Origin: an uncultured Clostridium sp.
Lineage (GTDB): Bacteria; Bacillota; Clostridia; TANB77; CAG-508
NCBI GenBank assembly: GCA_905213875.1
Contig: CAJMJN010000011.1
Coordinates: forward strand, 1-41,392
Direction: 5' to 3'
DNA length: 41,392 nucleotides
Part shown: positions 15,321 through 23,207 of the stretch, piece by piece
Position numbering within the stretch: the stretch's first letter is position 1
Layout: each line of letters starts with the position of its first letter
Position numbers and translations under genes: made by a program
Notes under the pieces: generated by a model
Told to the model about the DNA's origin: nothing
The model's database searches: none
What the model saw: the letters and a program-made list of their open reading frames with translations, nothing else

Positions 15321-17054
15321 TTATTGTGCTACTTCTGCTGTTTGTCTTTCATATACCACAAAATATTTATCACTATATAATTCTTTGAATTTTGAGTCAT
15401 GTGTTTTAGTTATTATCATATTCATTTTTGAATTTTTATAACATATTACATGTGTAATTCCATATTTTTCAAATGTATCTTCATAAAATGTTCCTATATT
15501 TGATGTATTTATAAAATCCATAAATATATCTTCATCTTTTCCACTAAATTCTGGTGCATATAAATCTGCTCTTGAGTCTATAAATACTGGTATTCCTCTA
15601 AATATCATATAGCTTCCATAATTATATTCGTTATAGAATTTTGCTTTTCCTAAATCTATGTTTTCTAATATATAGTCACAAGCCTGTACAGGATATGCAC
15701 TTTCATCCACATATTGGTCATCAAATTTATCTTCTGCCATATGGTAGCTAAGTCCGAGCATTACAGCTGTTACAACTACCATTACTGGCACAGTTACTAA
15801 ATTATTAAATTGTATTGTTAATTCTTTTAAATCTTTTTTAGTTTCTGTTTGGATTAGTTCTAGCATCAATCTATTTAATATAAATGACCCCATTAATGTA
15901 AACATTGTTACTTGTCTTTTTGTCATTAACATTAGATAGCCTAATCCACCTATCATAAATAAATCACATAATCTTATTTTTGTTTTTGTGAATATTAGTA
16001 TTGCTAAAAGTATTACTAATGTACATACTACTTCTGTATCATTTGCAAGAGTCATTGGTAAATGTTCATTTATGTTTTGTGTTGTATTTCCTTGCATTGT
16101 TTTTTGTAAGTATGTGTATGGTGTATTTCCTAATGGTGTTAATAGCCCTGTAAATATGCATATTACCATAATTAAAATTAGCCATTTACAATTATCTCTT
16201 TTTACTAATTTTATTTTATATGGATTTTGTAATTCTTTTGTTCTTTTTACTTTTATTTTGTCTATTTTTTCTTCTAATTTTTTTAGTTCTTCTCTTAATT
16301 GTTTAATCTTTTCTGGATCTTCATTTTTATTTGTCGCTATTTTTATTTTAAATTTTAATTTTGCAACTGCAAATTTTCTATATATTATTGTTTCTGCTAA
16401 GATTGCTATTATATATTCTGCTATATATGGTAAGTATAATATAAAATAAAATGGAAATACTGCTGTGTGTAAATTTGCAATTAATGTTGGTATAATTATT
16501 AATCCAACAGCATATCTTTTTTTCTTTGTTTCTAAAAATCTTTCTATAAAATATATTGTTAATACAAATAATATAAATGTTACTAATTGTGCTCTTGCGG
16601 CAATATATCCTCTAATTAAGTACATTACTCCTATTGTTATAATAAAAGAAATAGATTGATTTTTTAATAATTTCTTATTTGTAAAAAATAATGTTAATCC
16701 TAAAATTACTGATAATATACATGTTGTTATATATATACCTGTCATTCCAAATGTATTGTATATTAAATATGTTATAACATCATATAACCAATGTGGGTAT
16801 GTGTATGCTAAATCTTGGTGCCATGAAAATGGATCTTGCATATCAATTCCATTTTGCATGATATGTTCACCTATTTTTATTGTGTAAAATGTGTCATTTT
16901 GTAAAGTTACTGGTGTTAATGCAACACAAAAAATTGCAATTAAAACTACTGCCATTATAGTAAATTTAATTCCATTTTGCATTTTTGCTTTTTCAGGTAA
17001 ATTTTTTTTACTCTTATTTGAAATCTTTTCTTTGATTTTTGATTTTTTCGTCAT
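15321..17054 (-). CDS. Polytopic GT-C-type glycosyltransferase-like membrane protein
   Basis: 577 aa from the ATG at 17054. About ten hydrophobic segments between residues 30 and 430 make it an integral membrane protein. The first outer loop reads LQNDTFYTIKIGEHIMQNGIDMQDPFSWHQ then YPHWLYDVITYLIY. This is the acidic-loop pattern of GT-C glycosyltransferase-like proteins, which use polyprenyl-linked sugars. A cytoplasmic charged insert (about 215-255) looks like a coiled coil, and the C-terminus (about 455-577) is a soluble domain containing FIDSRADLYAPE. The longer GTG reading to 17075 has no ribosome site. The AAAGGA motif is 12 bases from the chosen ATG. Substrate unknown; it is a likely envelope glycan or glycoprotein enzyme. 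Confidence 0.65.
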   Translation of the reverse strand: MTKKSKIKEKISNKSKKNLPEKAKMQNGIKFTIMAVVLIAIFCVALTPVTLQNDTFYTIKIGEHIMQNGIDMQDPFSWHQDLAYTYPHWLYDVITYLIYNTFGMTGIYITTCILSVILGLTLFFTNKKLLKNQSISFIITIGVMYLIRGYIAARAQLVTFILFVLTIYFIERFLETKKKRYAVGLIIIPTLIANLHTAVFPFYFILYLPYIAEYIIAILAETIIYRKFAVAKLKFKIKIATNKNEDPEKIKQLREELKKLEEKIDKIKVKRTKELQNPYKIKLVKRDNCKWLILIMVICIFTGLLTPLGNTPYTYLQKTMQGNTTQNINEHLPMTLANDTEVVCTLVILLAILIFTKTKIRLCDLFMIGGLGYLMLMTKRQVTMFTLMGSFILNRLMLELIQTETKKDLKELTIQFNNLVTVPVMVVVTAVMLGLSYHMAEDKFDDQYVDESAYPVQACDYILENIDLGKAKFYNEYNYGSYMIFRGIPVFIDSRADLYAPEFSGKDEDIFMDFINTSNIGTFYEDTFEKYGITHVICYKNSKMNMIITKTHDSKFKELYSDKYFVVYERQTAEVAQ

Positions 17055-17124
17055 TTTGTTTTTCAATCCTTTCACAGTATTTGTCTTTTTTATAAAGGTT
17101 TAATATCGGTTGTTATTATATCAA

Positions 17125-17160
17125 AAAAAGTTTCAAAAGACTAGCTTTTTGAAACTTTTT
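17125..17160 (-). terminator. Terminator between the OB-fold and GT-C genes
   Basis: A hairpin with 14-bp arms (AAAAAGTTTCAAAA at 17125-17138 and its complement at 17147-17160) has A and T runs. It lies upstream of the OB-fold gene's 3' end, so it separates neighbouring minus-strand units. Confidence 0.7.
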
Positions 17161-17182
17161 ATATATTATATTTCTTTTATAG

Positions 17183-17884
17183 TTATACAGCCTCTTGACT
17201 TTCTACTGTTGTTTCTTGTTCATTATCATTTTCTTCAATAACTTCTAGACTTCCAACTGAAACTTCATATGCTACTCTTGTTTCAACTGTTCCATCTTCA
17301 TGTTTTTTCTCATATTGTCTTGATTGTACTCTTCCTACTATTTTTACTTGAGCTCCTACTTCTATGTCTTGGCAAAATCTTGCATTTCTTCCCCAAGCTA
17401 TACATGGAATATAATCTGATTTGTTGTAAGCTCTATTTACTGCTAATAAGATATCTGATATTTCTCTTCCAAATGGTGTTTGTCTATATATTGGTTTTTT
17501 ACAGATATATCCTACTAATACTACTTCGTTTGTTATAGTATCTTTTTTCACCATTTCGTTTTCTTCGTCTTCTTCTTTTTCTTCTACTTCAATGATATCT
17601 TTAGCAAATACTGTTAATATTAATCTGTTTTTGTTGTTTTCATAACTATTGTATGATCTAAATTGTCCTTTTACTAATAATTGATGACCTTCTTGTAATG
17701 TTTCTTCTTTTATTAATCTTTCAGAAACAGTAATTGGTATTATATCACTATTTCCACTTAAACGTGGTATTTCTAGATTAAATACATAAAATCTTTCTCC
17801 ATAAATTTCATGACTAAATCTTTTTTCTCCTGTAACTTTTCCAACTAATGTTAAATAGTTGTTTTCTAAATAATTTGTATTCAA
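17183..17884 (-). CDS. Tandem OB-fold single-stranded DNA-binding-like protein
   Basis: 233 aa with two SSB-type OB folds in one chain: the first at about 7-100 (NNYLTLVGKVTGEKRFSHEIYGERFYVFNLEIPRLSG), the second at about 115-220 (TNEVVLVGYICKKPIYRQTPFGREISDILLAVNRAYNKSDYIPCIAWGRNARF), joined by an acidic linker of Glu and Asp residues. The tail is acidic but lacks the DDIPF-type tip of canonical SSB, so it probably does not recruit the usual SSB partners. The genome has a normal ssb at 40353. The family is known in clostridia as an SSB-like protein. The start is TTG at 17884 with GGAGGAG 8 bases away. Confidence 0.8.
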   Translation of the reverse strand: MNTNYLENNYLTLVGKVTGEKRFSHEIYGERFYVFNLEIPRLSGNSDIIPITVSERLIKEETLQEGHQLLVKGQFRSYNSYENNKNRLILTVFAKDIIEVEEKEEDEENEMVKKDTITNEVVLVGYICKKPIYRQTPFGREISDILLAVNRAYNKSDYIPCIAWGRNARFCQDIEVGAQVKIVGRVQSRQYEKKHEDGTVETRVAYEVSVGSLEVIEENDNEQETTVESQEAV

Positions 17885-18000
17885 CTTAAACTCCTCCTAT
17901 ATTTTATATTTATCAATTGTACTTTTTTCCTTGCGCTCTCGTTAACTACAATTCTTATTATACACTACTTTTTTGGTTTTGTCTACATAAAAAGTTAATT

Positions 18001-18534
18001 TTATTCAAAAAAGTTAGATTTTTCCTGTATTTGCTCCGTTATGGGTCTCTGTTTTATTAAAAATATTGTATATATAATTAATACTTCATATATTTTTATT
18101 TTTTCTTCTTCTCTTACTCTTATGCGCTCTTCACCAATTTCTACTATTTTTCCATTTACATTTTTTAGGTTTCTTTGTAAATATATTAAAATACTGCTTT
18201 CTGTTATGCTTGAAATAGTTATTGTCGCTTTTCTATTTAATCCATATGTTATTAATGTTGATTTAAAATTGTATATTCCAAAATCTGTATTGATATCTGT
18301 GTTTATTACAACATATTTTGAATTATCACACATTCTTTTTATTGTACACAATTCATTTATATATTCATTTAAACTTACATCTATAATTATTGTTTCAAAT
18401 TTTATATTTTTAATATTTTCTATACTTTTTTTGTTTATATGAATTAATTTAGTGTCTTTTATTAAATTTTTTCTTAATATTTCTTTTATACTTTCGAAAG
18501 TATTATATTCTGAAATTATTCCAATAAAAGTCAT
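18001..18534 (-). CDS. Conserved protein of unknown function
   Basis: 177 aa, soluble, not recognised. It has an alternating beta-alpha pattern like a Rossmann or receiver fold: MTFIGIISEYNTFESIKEILRKNL, FETIIIDVSLNEYINEL, KYVVINTDINTDFG, then LITYGLNRKATITISSI and a closing helix. The segment VVINTDIN...LITYGLNRKATIT is distinctive and suggests a conserved family. Start ATG after AAGGGGATA. It lies 57 bases downstream of the deacetylase gene on the same strand and may be in its operon. No catalytic motif is evident. Confidence 0.6.
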   Translation of the reverse strand: MTFIGIISEYNTFESIKEILRKNLIKDTKLIHINKKSIENIKNIKFETIIIDVSLNEYINELCTIKRMCDNSKYVVINTDINTDFGIYNFKSTLITYGLNRKATITISSITESSILIYLQRNLKNVNGKIVEIGEERIRVREEEKIKIYEVLIIYTIFLIKQRPITEQIQEKSNFFE

Positions 18535-18591
18535 TTCATATCCCCTTAAACTTTATACAAATATCTTTTCCAAATTTTTCACTTTTATACA

Positions 18592-19359
18592 TTAATTTTT
18601 TATTTGAGTTCCATTTATATTTATTTTATAGTTGTCTTTATATATTAGATCAGATACTTTTACAACTTCTAGTTTTTTGCTTTTTATATTTTTTATTAGC
18701 ATATCTAAGCTATCTGCTGTATGTTCTGTTCCATTGTGACTTAATATAATATCTCCTGCTTTTACTTTTTCTATTCTTTTCCACATTTTTTCACCAGTTA
18801 ATCCTGTGTAATCTAATGTGTCTAAATTCCATTGTATTGATTTATATCCCTTGTCTTCTGCTGAACTTATTACAGTATTGTTATATTCCCCATATGGTGG
18901 TCTATATAAGTTTGTCTTTTTGCCTGTTATTTTTTCTATTTTTTCCACTGAGCTTTCTATTTCTTTTACATTTTCCTCATATGATAAATTATTTACTTTT
19001 GGATGAGTGTTACTGTGACTAGCAATTTCATGGCCTTCTTCTGCCATTTTTTTAACAGCTTCTGGATATTTATCTACCCACTCTCCTACGACAAAAAATG
19101 TTATTTTTGTGTTATTGTTTCTTAATGTTTCTAATATGGAATCTATATCATCTGCATTCCATGCACAATTCATTGTAAATGCTACTTTATTTTCTGTCGT
19201 TTCTACATTATATATTGGTAATAATTTTTGATTATTTGCAGAAGTTTCTATTGTTTCTTTATTTTCATTTATTCCACTTGCTATGCAAAATAGAAATACT
19301 ACTGTTAATACAGATACTCCATATGCAATTATTTTTTGTTTATTTAAGACGAAAAACAT
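18592..19359 (-). CDS. Polysaccharide deacetylase (NodB domain, PdaB-like)
   Basis: 255 aa from the ATG at 19359, set by GGAGG 8 bases upstream; the earlier reading from 19374 overlaps the ribosome site. A membrane anchor or signal lies at residues 8-30. The NodB domain (about 58-240) has metal ligands D71, H115 and H119 (HSNTH), the RPPYG motif at 153-157, a D at 180 and LSHNG with H208. Carbohydrate-esterase family 4 enzymes remove N-acetyl groups from peptidoglycan or chitin-like glycans. Oddly, the first motif reads TMNCAWNADD: the catalytic base Asp of the usual TFDDG/TFD is Asn64. PdaB-like clostridial proteins show W-rich variants of this motif, so it may be weak, inactive or have a shifted base. 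Confidence 0.88.
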   Translation of the reverse strand: MFFVLNKQKIIAYGVSVLTVVFLFCIASGINENKETIETSANNQKLLPIYNVETTENKVAFTMNCAWNADDIDSILETLRNNNTKITFFVVGEWVDKYPEAVKKMAEEGHEIASHSNTHPKVNNLSYEENVKEIESSVEKIEKITGKKTNLYRPPYGEYNNTVISSAEDKGYKSIQWNLDTLDYTGLTGEKMWKRIEKVKAGDIILSHNGTEHTADSLDMLIKNIKSKKLEVVKVSDLIYKDNYKININGTQIKN

Positions 19360-19471
19360 ATATATATCCTCCATAATTAATATACTTTCAAGCTATTTTA
19401 ATTTTATGCTTATTTTTTTATATTATGCATATATTTTATTTGCAACTTTTTATTTATTTTTCATATGATAT

Positions 19472-19495
19472 ATAAACAGCATATATGTTGTTTAT
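19472..19495. promoter_or_regulatory. 24-bp near-palindrome before the Cys-rich protein gene
   Basis: ATAAACAGCATATATGTTG and the bases after it form a 24-bp palindrome with one mismatched pair, ending about 2 bases before the AAAGGATG ribosome site. It is an operator candidate; no strong -35/-10 pair was found upstream, so the promoter is unclear. Confidence 0.45.
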
Positions 19496-19511
19496 AGAAA
19501 GGATGAGATAT

Positions 19512-19988
19512 ATGGAAATGGAAAACAAAGGTCACTGTCCTGTTCTTGACATTGATGGTGTTATTTCTGGTGGTAAGCAATTTGATTTAGATATAACTCT
19601 ACCAGAAGATAACCGTGATGTCATTTATGGTGTTATAAGAAATTGTTTTAAAGAGCCAGTTGAAAATGCAGTTGTTAAATTAGTTGAGGTCGTATGTGAA
19701 AAAGGAAAGGATGAAAGAAGACCAATAGGTCATACTTTTACTGATAAAGAAGGAGAATTCGTCTTTGGTCCTTTATGTCCTGGTAGACAATATGCAATTC
19801 AAATTTGGGTAAACAATACTAAAAAAATTAAAGTTTGTGCTAAATGTCATCATGAAGGTCGTTGTTTAAAAGGTGATAAATGCGATAAATGTGATTGCTA
19901 TATTGATGATAGAAAAGAAGAATGCCCTTGTGAAAAAAGAAATGATGATTTTTTGAAAGAATCTGATTTTAAAGATTTAAATTTTTAA
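19512..19988 (+). CDS. Carboxypeptidase-regulatory-like domain protein with Cys-rich tail
   Basis: 158 aa from the ATG at 19512, chosen because AAAGGATG stands just before it. Residues about 35-105 form a beta-sandwich of the carboxypeptidase-regulatory type (YGVIRNCFKEPVENAVVKLVEVV...TFTDKEGEFVFGPLCPGRQYAIQIWV). The tail is cysteine-rich: CAKCHHEGRCLKGDKCDKCDCY then ECPCEK, about nine cysteines in under 45 residues. No signal peptide is seen. Similar small Cys-rich beta-sandwich proteins in clostridia are linked to spore or cell-surface layers, which is inference only. A 24-bp palindrome precedes it. It is the only plus-strand gene between 7.8 and 41 kb. Confidence 0.7.
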   Translation: MEMENKGHCPVLDIDGVISGGKQFDLDITLPEDNRDVIYGVIRNCFKEPVENAVVKLVEVVCEKGKDERRPIGHTFTDKEGEFVFGPLCPGRQYAIQIWVNNTKKIKVCAKCHHEGRCLKGDKCDKCDCYIDDRKEECPCEKRNDDFLKESDFKDLNF

Positions 19989-20011
19989 TTAATTAGATTT
20001 TGCCATAAATT

Positions 20012-20063
20012 AAGCTTAATAGTAGAGTATGTTATTTAATATGCTCTGCTATTAAGCTTTTTT
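20012..20063. terminator. Terminator after the Cys-rich protein gene
   Basis: A 19-bp stem (20012-20030 with 20041-20059, with G-T wobbles) and 10-nt loop are followed by T6. It also faces the convergent prepilin-like gene. Confidence 0.9.
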
Positions 20064-20129
20064 GATGGTTATGACAGAATATAACTGGCAACGCTTGTTT
20101 TACCAAATATTACCAGCTATTAAATTATA

Positions 20130-20336
20130 TTATAAAATTTCACACACCAATCTTGACAAGCTCTTTACTTTTTCTTCTGCATTTCTATTCTCTGTTGTTA
20201 TTTTTGCATTTTGTGCTTGTGTTAATATTCCATTTTGTCCTGTTAACATTGCTATACTTACTCCTGCAAGTATTAGCAATACTATAATTGTTATTACTAC
20301 TGCTATTAATGTTATTCCATGTACATTTTTCTTCAT
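20130..20336 (-). CDS. Short prepilin-like (type IV pilin N-terminal) protein, possibly truncated
   Basis: 68 aa. The sequence KKNVHGITLIAVVITIIVLLILAGV is the prepilin cleavage and methylation signal followed by the hydrophobic assembly helix (G7 cleavage, E5 of mature pilin replaced by A). It is followed by SIAMLTGQNGILTQAQNAKITTENRNAEEKVK, common to clostridial pseudopilins, which normally continue for 100 to 250 residues. Here it ends abruptly with SLSRLVCEIL. It is therefore a remnant or a minor short pilin. Ribosome site GGAGGAG is good. The stretch 20064-20129 downstream has no gene; its relatively G+C-rich part could be a decayed 3' end. Confidence 0.65.
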   Translation of the reverse strand: MKKNVHGITLIAVVITIIVLLILAGVSIAMLTGQNGILTQAQNAKITTENRNAEEKVKSLSRLVCEIL

Positions 20337-20627
20337 TTAAACTCCTCCATTTTTCTTTAGTTTTTCCAATTTTTATAATTTTATTCTATGTAATTTTTAT
20401 ACTATTATATACGAAATTAATACAATAAAATTATATCTTTTTAAATTATCATTGTTAATGATGATTTATCATTTTAAATCTATTATAATGATACAAACTT
20501 GATTTAGCTTTTACAATTCACCCTATTATAATGATTTAATTTTTTCATAAAAATGAAATTAGAGAATATAAAAAAGTTATTTAACTTTCTTAATATTCTC
20601 CTCTATCTCTATTTTTGGATAATCCAA
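20337..20627. other. 291-base gene-free region with direct repeats and a hairpin
   Basis: No gene is seen. A 13-bp direct repeat CTATTATAATGAT occurs at 20480-20492 and 20523-20535, 43 bp apart; on the minus strand each contains TATAAT. A palindrome ATCAT-N5-ATGAT lies at 20448-20462. A hairpin at 20562-20600 (GAGAATAT arms, with a second inner 7-bp stem) probably terminates the small gene at 20628. The repeats may be tandem promoter or operator elements for the prepilin-like gene. Confidence 0.5.
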
Positions 20628-20768
20628 TTATATTATTCCCATTTTTTTAACTAGTTTTTTTCCTTTTTTCATCATTGTTTTTTTATTCATCATTCCACTT
20701 TCTGCATATAGCATAAATATTCCTGTAGTTACTAATCCACCTAGCATTACACCTTTTACAAATTTCAT
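20628..20768 (-). CDS. Small basic protein, 46 aa
   Basis: A 46-residue reading frame with GAGGTGA 4-5 bases before its ATG. It starts with a hydrophobic, glycine-containing segment (MKFVKGVMLGGLVTTGIFMLYAE) and ends with a Lys/Met-rich basic tail (MMNKKTMMKKGKKLVKKMGII). It resembles small YtxH-like or membrane-associated proteins common in clostridia. Function unknown. It is preceded by the repeat pair at 20823-20925. Confidence 0.6.
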   Translation of the reverse strand: MKFVKGVMLGGLVTTGIFMLYAESGMMNKKTMMKKGKKLVKKMGII

Positions 20769-20822
20769 TATACTCACCTCTCTTTTTGTTTATTATTTCT
20801 TATTTTTTACTTTTTTATACTT

Positions 20823-20851
20823 ATGATTTTGGGGTCGGAGCAAAAAATCAT
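20823..20851 (+). repeat. Dispersed 29-bp repeat, copy A
   Basis: Core GGGGTCGGAGCAAAAAATCA, flanked so that the ends TGATTTT and AAAATCA are complementary. It pairs with copy B (28 of 29 bases) across a 45-bp loop to form a long hairpin. Confidence 0.85.
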
Positions 20852-20896
20852 TTTATATTATACAATTTTTAGTTTTAAATTAATAATTCTAAAATC

Positions 20897-20925
20897 ATGA
20901 TTTTTTGCTCCGACCCCAGAATCAT
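20897..20925 (-). repeat. Dispersed 29-bp repeat, copy B
   Basis: Inverted partner of copy A. The stop codon of the TauE-like gene at 20922 lies within it. Confidence 0.85.
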
Positions 20926-21278
20926 TTTGCTTTTATTATGGAATATGTTTCGTTTAAGGCTATTATAGCTAAAAATGTGCCAAAACATTTTTTTAATATA
21001 TTTACATTTAATTTTAAAGATATATTGGCACCAATTATTGCACCTAATATTCCAAATAATGATATTAATACGCCTAATTTTATATTAATGTTTTTATTTT
21101 TTAAGTTTACTATTATTGCAACAATTGAGGTTGGTATAAAAAATATTAAATTTGTTGCCTGTGCTATATGTTGCTCCAATTCACAAATAGATGTTAAAAG
21201 AAATATTAATATAGTTCCTCCACCCATTCCTGTGCCACTTACTATTCCTGATATCAATCCTATTATTATTTCTCCCAT
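20922..21278 (-). CDS. TauE/SafE-family half-transporter, second half
   Basis: 118 aa, about four membrane helices. GLISGIVSGTGMGGGTILIFLL is the signature glycine-rich first helix of the TauE/SafE (DUF81) anion-exporter family, which moves sulfite, sulfoacetate or related organic sulfur anions. Full family members have about 250 aa and two such repeats; this is one repeat. The partner half is encoded directly upstream (21375-21737), so a heterodimer is likely. No ribosome site lies directly before its ATG; it seems translationally coupled to the small frame at 21281-21400 that ends 2 bases before it. Its 3' end overlaps repeat copy B. Confidence 0.88.
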   Translation of the reverse strand: MGEIIIGLISGIVSGTGMGGGTILIFLLTSICELEQHIAQATNLIFFIPTSIVAIIVNLKNKNINIKLGVLISLFGILGAIIGANISLKLNVNILKKCFGTFLAIIALNETYSIIKAK

Positions 21279-21280
21279 TT

Positions 21281-21400
21281 TTATTTCATGATATATTTAT
21301 TATAAATATTCATTTCCTCCCTCCAGTTTTGTTTTCCTACTACTATTTGTTCTTGTGTATTATTTTTTTGTGGATTATTTCCACATTTTATATGATGCAT
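21281..21400 (-). CDS. Possible 39-aa ORF coupling the two TauE halves
   Basis: A 39-residue frame starts inside the end of the first TauE half (ATG at 21400) and stops 2 bases before the second half's ATG. Inside it, GGAGGGAGG precedes an ATG that would give only a 10-residue peptide. It may be a coupling or leader peptide, or fortuitous. Sequence is polar (KCGNNPQKNNTQEQIVVGKQ) and not recognised. Confidence 0.25.
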   Translation of the reverse strand: MHHIKCGNNPQKNNTQEQIVVGKQNWREEMNIYNKYIMK

Positions 21401-21737
21401 AAATTAAAAATATCGTAAATGCTATTTTTAATATTTTGGTTGGTAGTTTTTTTAATAATCTTGCTCCAATATAACCTCCTAACATTCCTCCTATTGCACA
21501 TAATATTGCTGTTTTCCATTCTATATAATGTCCTTTATAATAGAAAAAACTTGTTGTTATAACCATTGGTAATATACAAAAAATTGATGTTCCTCTTGCT
21601 TGTGTATCTTCCATTTTTAGCAAATGGATAAATGCTGGTACTAATATCATTCCACCACCTGTTGAAAAAAGACCACTAACAATTCCTGCCAGTAGTCCTA
21701 TTATTGAATTTTTTATATATTTTCTAATATTTTCCAT
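21375..21737 (-). CDS. TauE/SafE-family half-transporter, first half
   Basis: 120 aa with about four membrane helices. GLLAGIVSGLFSTGGGMILVPAF is the TauE/SafE glycine-rich signature, and a second helix pair ends with GGMLGGYIGARLLKKLP. It is one half of the usual two-repeat exporter; the second half follows downstream after 96 bases. Such split TauE pairs are common in clostridia. Substrate unknown, probably a small anion or sulfur compound. A terminator of the preceding rarA gene lies just upstream (21742-21770), so the pair probably has its own promoter within the short gap. Confidence 0.88.
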   Translation of the reverse strand: MENIRKYIKNSIIGLLAGIVSGLFSTGGGMILVPAFIHLLKMEDTQARGTSIFCILPMVITTSFFYYKGHYIEWKTAILCAIGGMLGGYIGARLLKKLPTKILKIAFTIFLIYASYKMWK

Positions 21738-21741
21738 AACA

Positions 21742-21770
21742 AAAACCTACTTCTTTTTTTAGTAGGTTTT
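21742..21770 (-). terminator. Terminator downstream of rarA
   Basis: Perfect 10-bp stem AAAACCTACT/AGTAGGTTTT with T5 on the minus strand. Confidence 0.85.
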
Positions 21771-21824
21771 CCAATTTTCTTAATTTTTATTATTTTATTT
21801 CTAATTTTATGCTAATTTTTATTA

Positions 21825-23115
21825 TTACTTTTCTCCTAGTTGCTTATTATACTCACTATTTAATTTGTTTGTTATTTTAGGCACATTTTCATCTGGTATG
21901 TAATATTGTGTTCCAAGAACTTCATCAGGTAGATATTGTTGCTCTGTGTAATGTCCTGGATAATCATGTGGATACTTATATCCTTCATGATATCCTAAGT
22001 TTTTCATTTGTTCTATTGGTGCATTACGTACATTCATTGGAACTTCACCTGTATATCTACTTTTTACATCTTCTAATGCTTTATTTATTGCCATATATGA
22101 TGCATTTGATTTTGGTGATGTTGCTACATATACTGCTGCTTCTGCTAATAATATTCGTGCTTCTGGCATACCTATCATATGTACTGCCTGCATTGCACTA
22201 TTTGCAACTACCAATGCATTTGGATTTGCCATTCCTACATCTTCTGAGGCTGCTATTACTATTCTTCTTGCTAAAAACATTGGATCTTCTCCACCATTTA
22301 ATGCACGTGCCAAATAAAATACTGCTGCATCTGGATCTGAGCCTCTCATTGATTTTATAAATGCACTTATATTATCATAATGTGATTCTCCATCTTTATC
22401 AAATATTGCTTTTCGTGATTGCACACTATTTTTTATAACATCATCTGTCAAGTGAATGCATCCATCTTCACTCATTGCTGTTGTAAGTGTTGCTACTTCT
22501 AGACCATTTAATGCTGTTCTAACATCTCCATTACTTATTGATGCTAATTTTTTTAATGTTTCATCCTCTATTTTTATTTGATATTCTCCGTAATCCTTCT
22601 TTTTTAGTTAAGGCATTTTTTAAAACTTGATATACATTTTCTTCTGTTAATGGATTTAGTTTTATTACCATTGATCTTGATATTAAAGCCTTGTTTACTT
22701 CAAAATATGGATTTTCTGTTGTTGCTCCTATTAAAATTATTGTTCCATTTTCTACATATGGAAGCAAGGCATCTTGTTGTAATTTATTAAATCTATGAAT
22801 TTCATCAATAAATAAAATGCTTTTTCCTGTTGGATTCATCATAAAATTTTTTGTTTCTTCTATAACTTTTTTAATATCTGCAACTCCTGCTGTTACTGCA
22901 TTTATTTTATAAAATTTATATTTTGTAGTTTCACTTATAACTCGCGCAAGTGATGTTTTACCACATCCAGGTGGACCAAATAGTATAATACTTGATAGTC
23001 TATCTGCTTTTATTGTTCTATATAATATTTTGTCTTTTCCAAGAATATGTTCTTGCCCAACATATTCATCTAGGCTCTTAGGTCTCATCCTAAATGCTAG
23101 TGGCTCATTACTCAT
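21825..23115 (-). CDS. rarA: Replication-associated recombination protein A (RarA/MgsA), split by +1 frame break
   Basis: Two overlapping-function frames form one 429-aa AAA+ protein if one base is skipped. The first part (residues 1-175) has Walker A GPPGCGKTS (47-55), Walker B LFIDE (101-105), ATTENPYF (131-138) and the Arg finger SR (146-147). The second part has the lid and C-terminal tetramer domain (NGDVRTALNGLE...FIKSMRGSDPDAAVFYLAR). In the zero frame GGA TTA CGG AGA leads to a stop about 10 codons later; skipping C at 22590 gives EGLGEYQIKIEDETL, matching the family's GLG segment exactly. RarA acts at stalled forks, handling single-strand DNA. The ATG at 23115 (M4 of the longer frame) follows AAAGGA. 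It lies downstream of ruvA. Confidence 0.88.
22588..22593 (-). other. Candidate +1 frameshift site in rarA (TTA CGG A)
   Basis: On the minus strand zero-frame TTA (22593-22591) and CGG (22590-22588) are followed by A. Removing C22590 restores the RarA reading frame. The same context occurs at 28370-28375 in ndvB. Confidence 0.7.
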
Positions 23116-23207
23116 TATAATCACATTCCTTTTATTGTTATGTATATTTTAAGTTTTCTAAAGTTTCAAAGAATTTTTCTAAATTTTATTTTAGACCTTA
23201 TTCTAAT

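Noticed and set aside
21825..22475. Separate 216-aa AAA+ C-terminal gene
   Set aside because: No ribosome site, and its open frame extends back to the break. It is the second half of rarA.
22594..22606. A6G run in rarA as a possible -1 slippery site
   Set aside because: The rarA break needs a +1 shift, and the run is in the wrong phase for a standard A AAA AAG heptamer. The break lies a few codons later, at the CGG.
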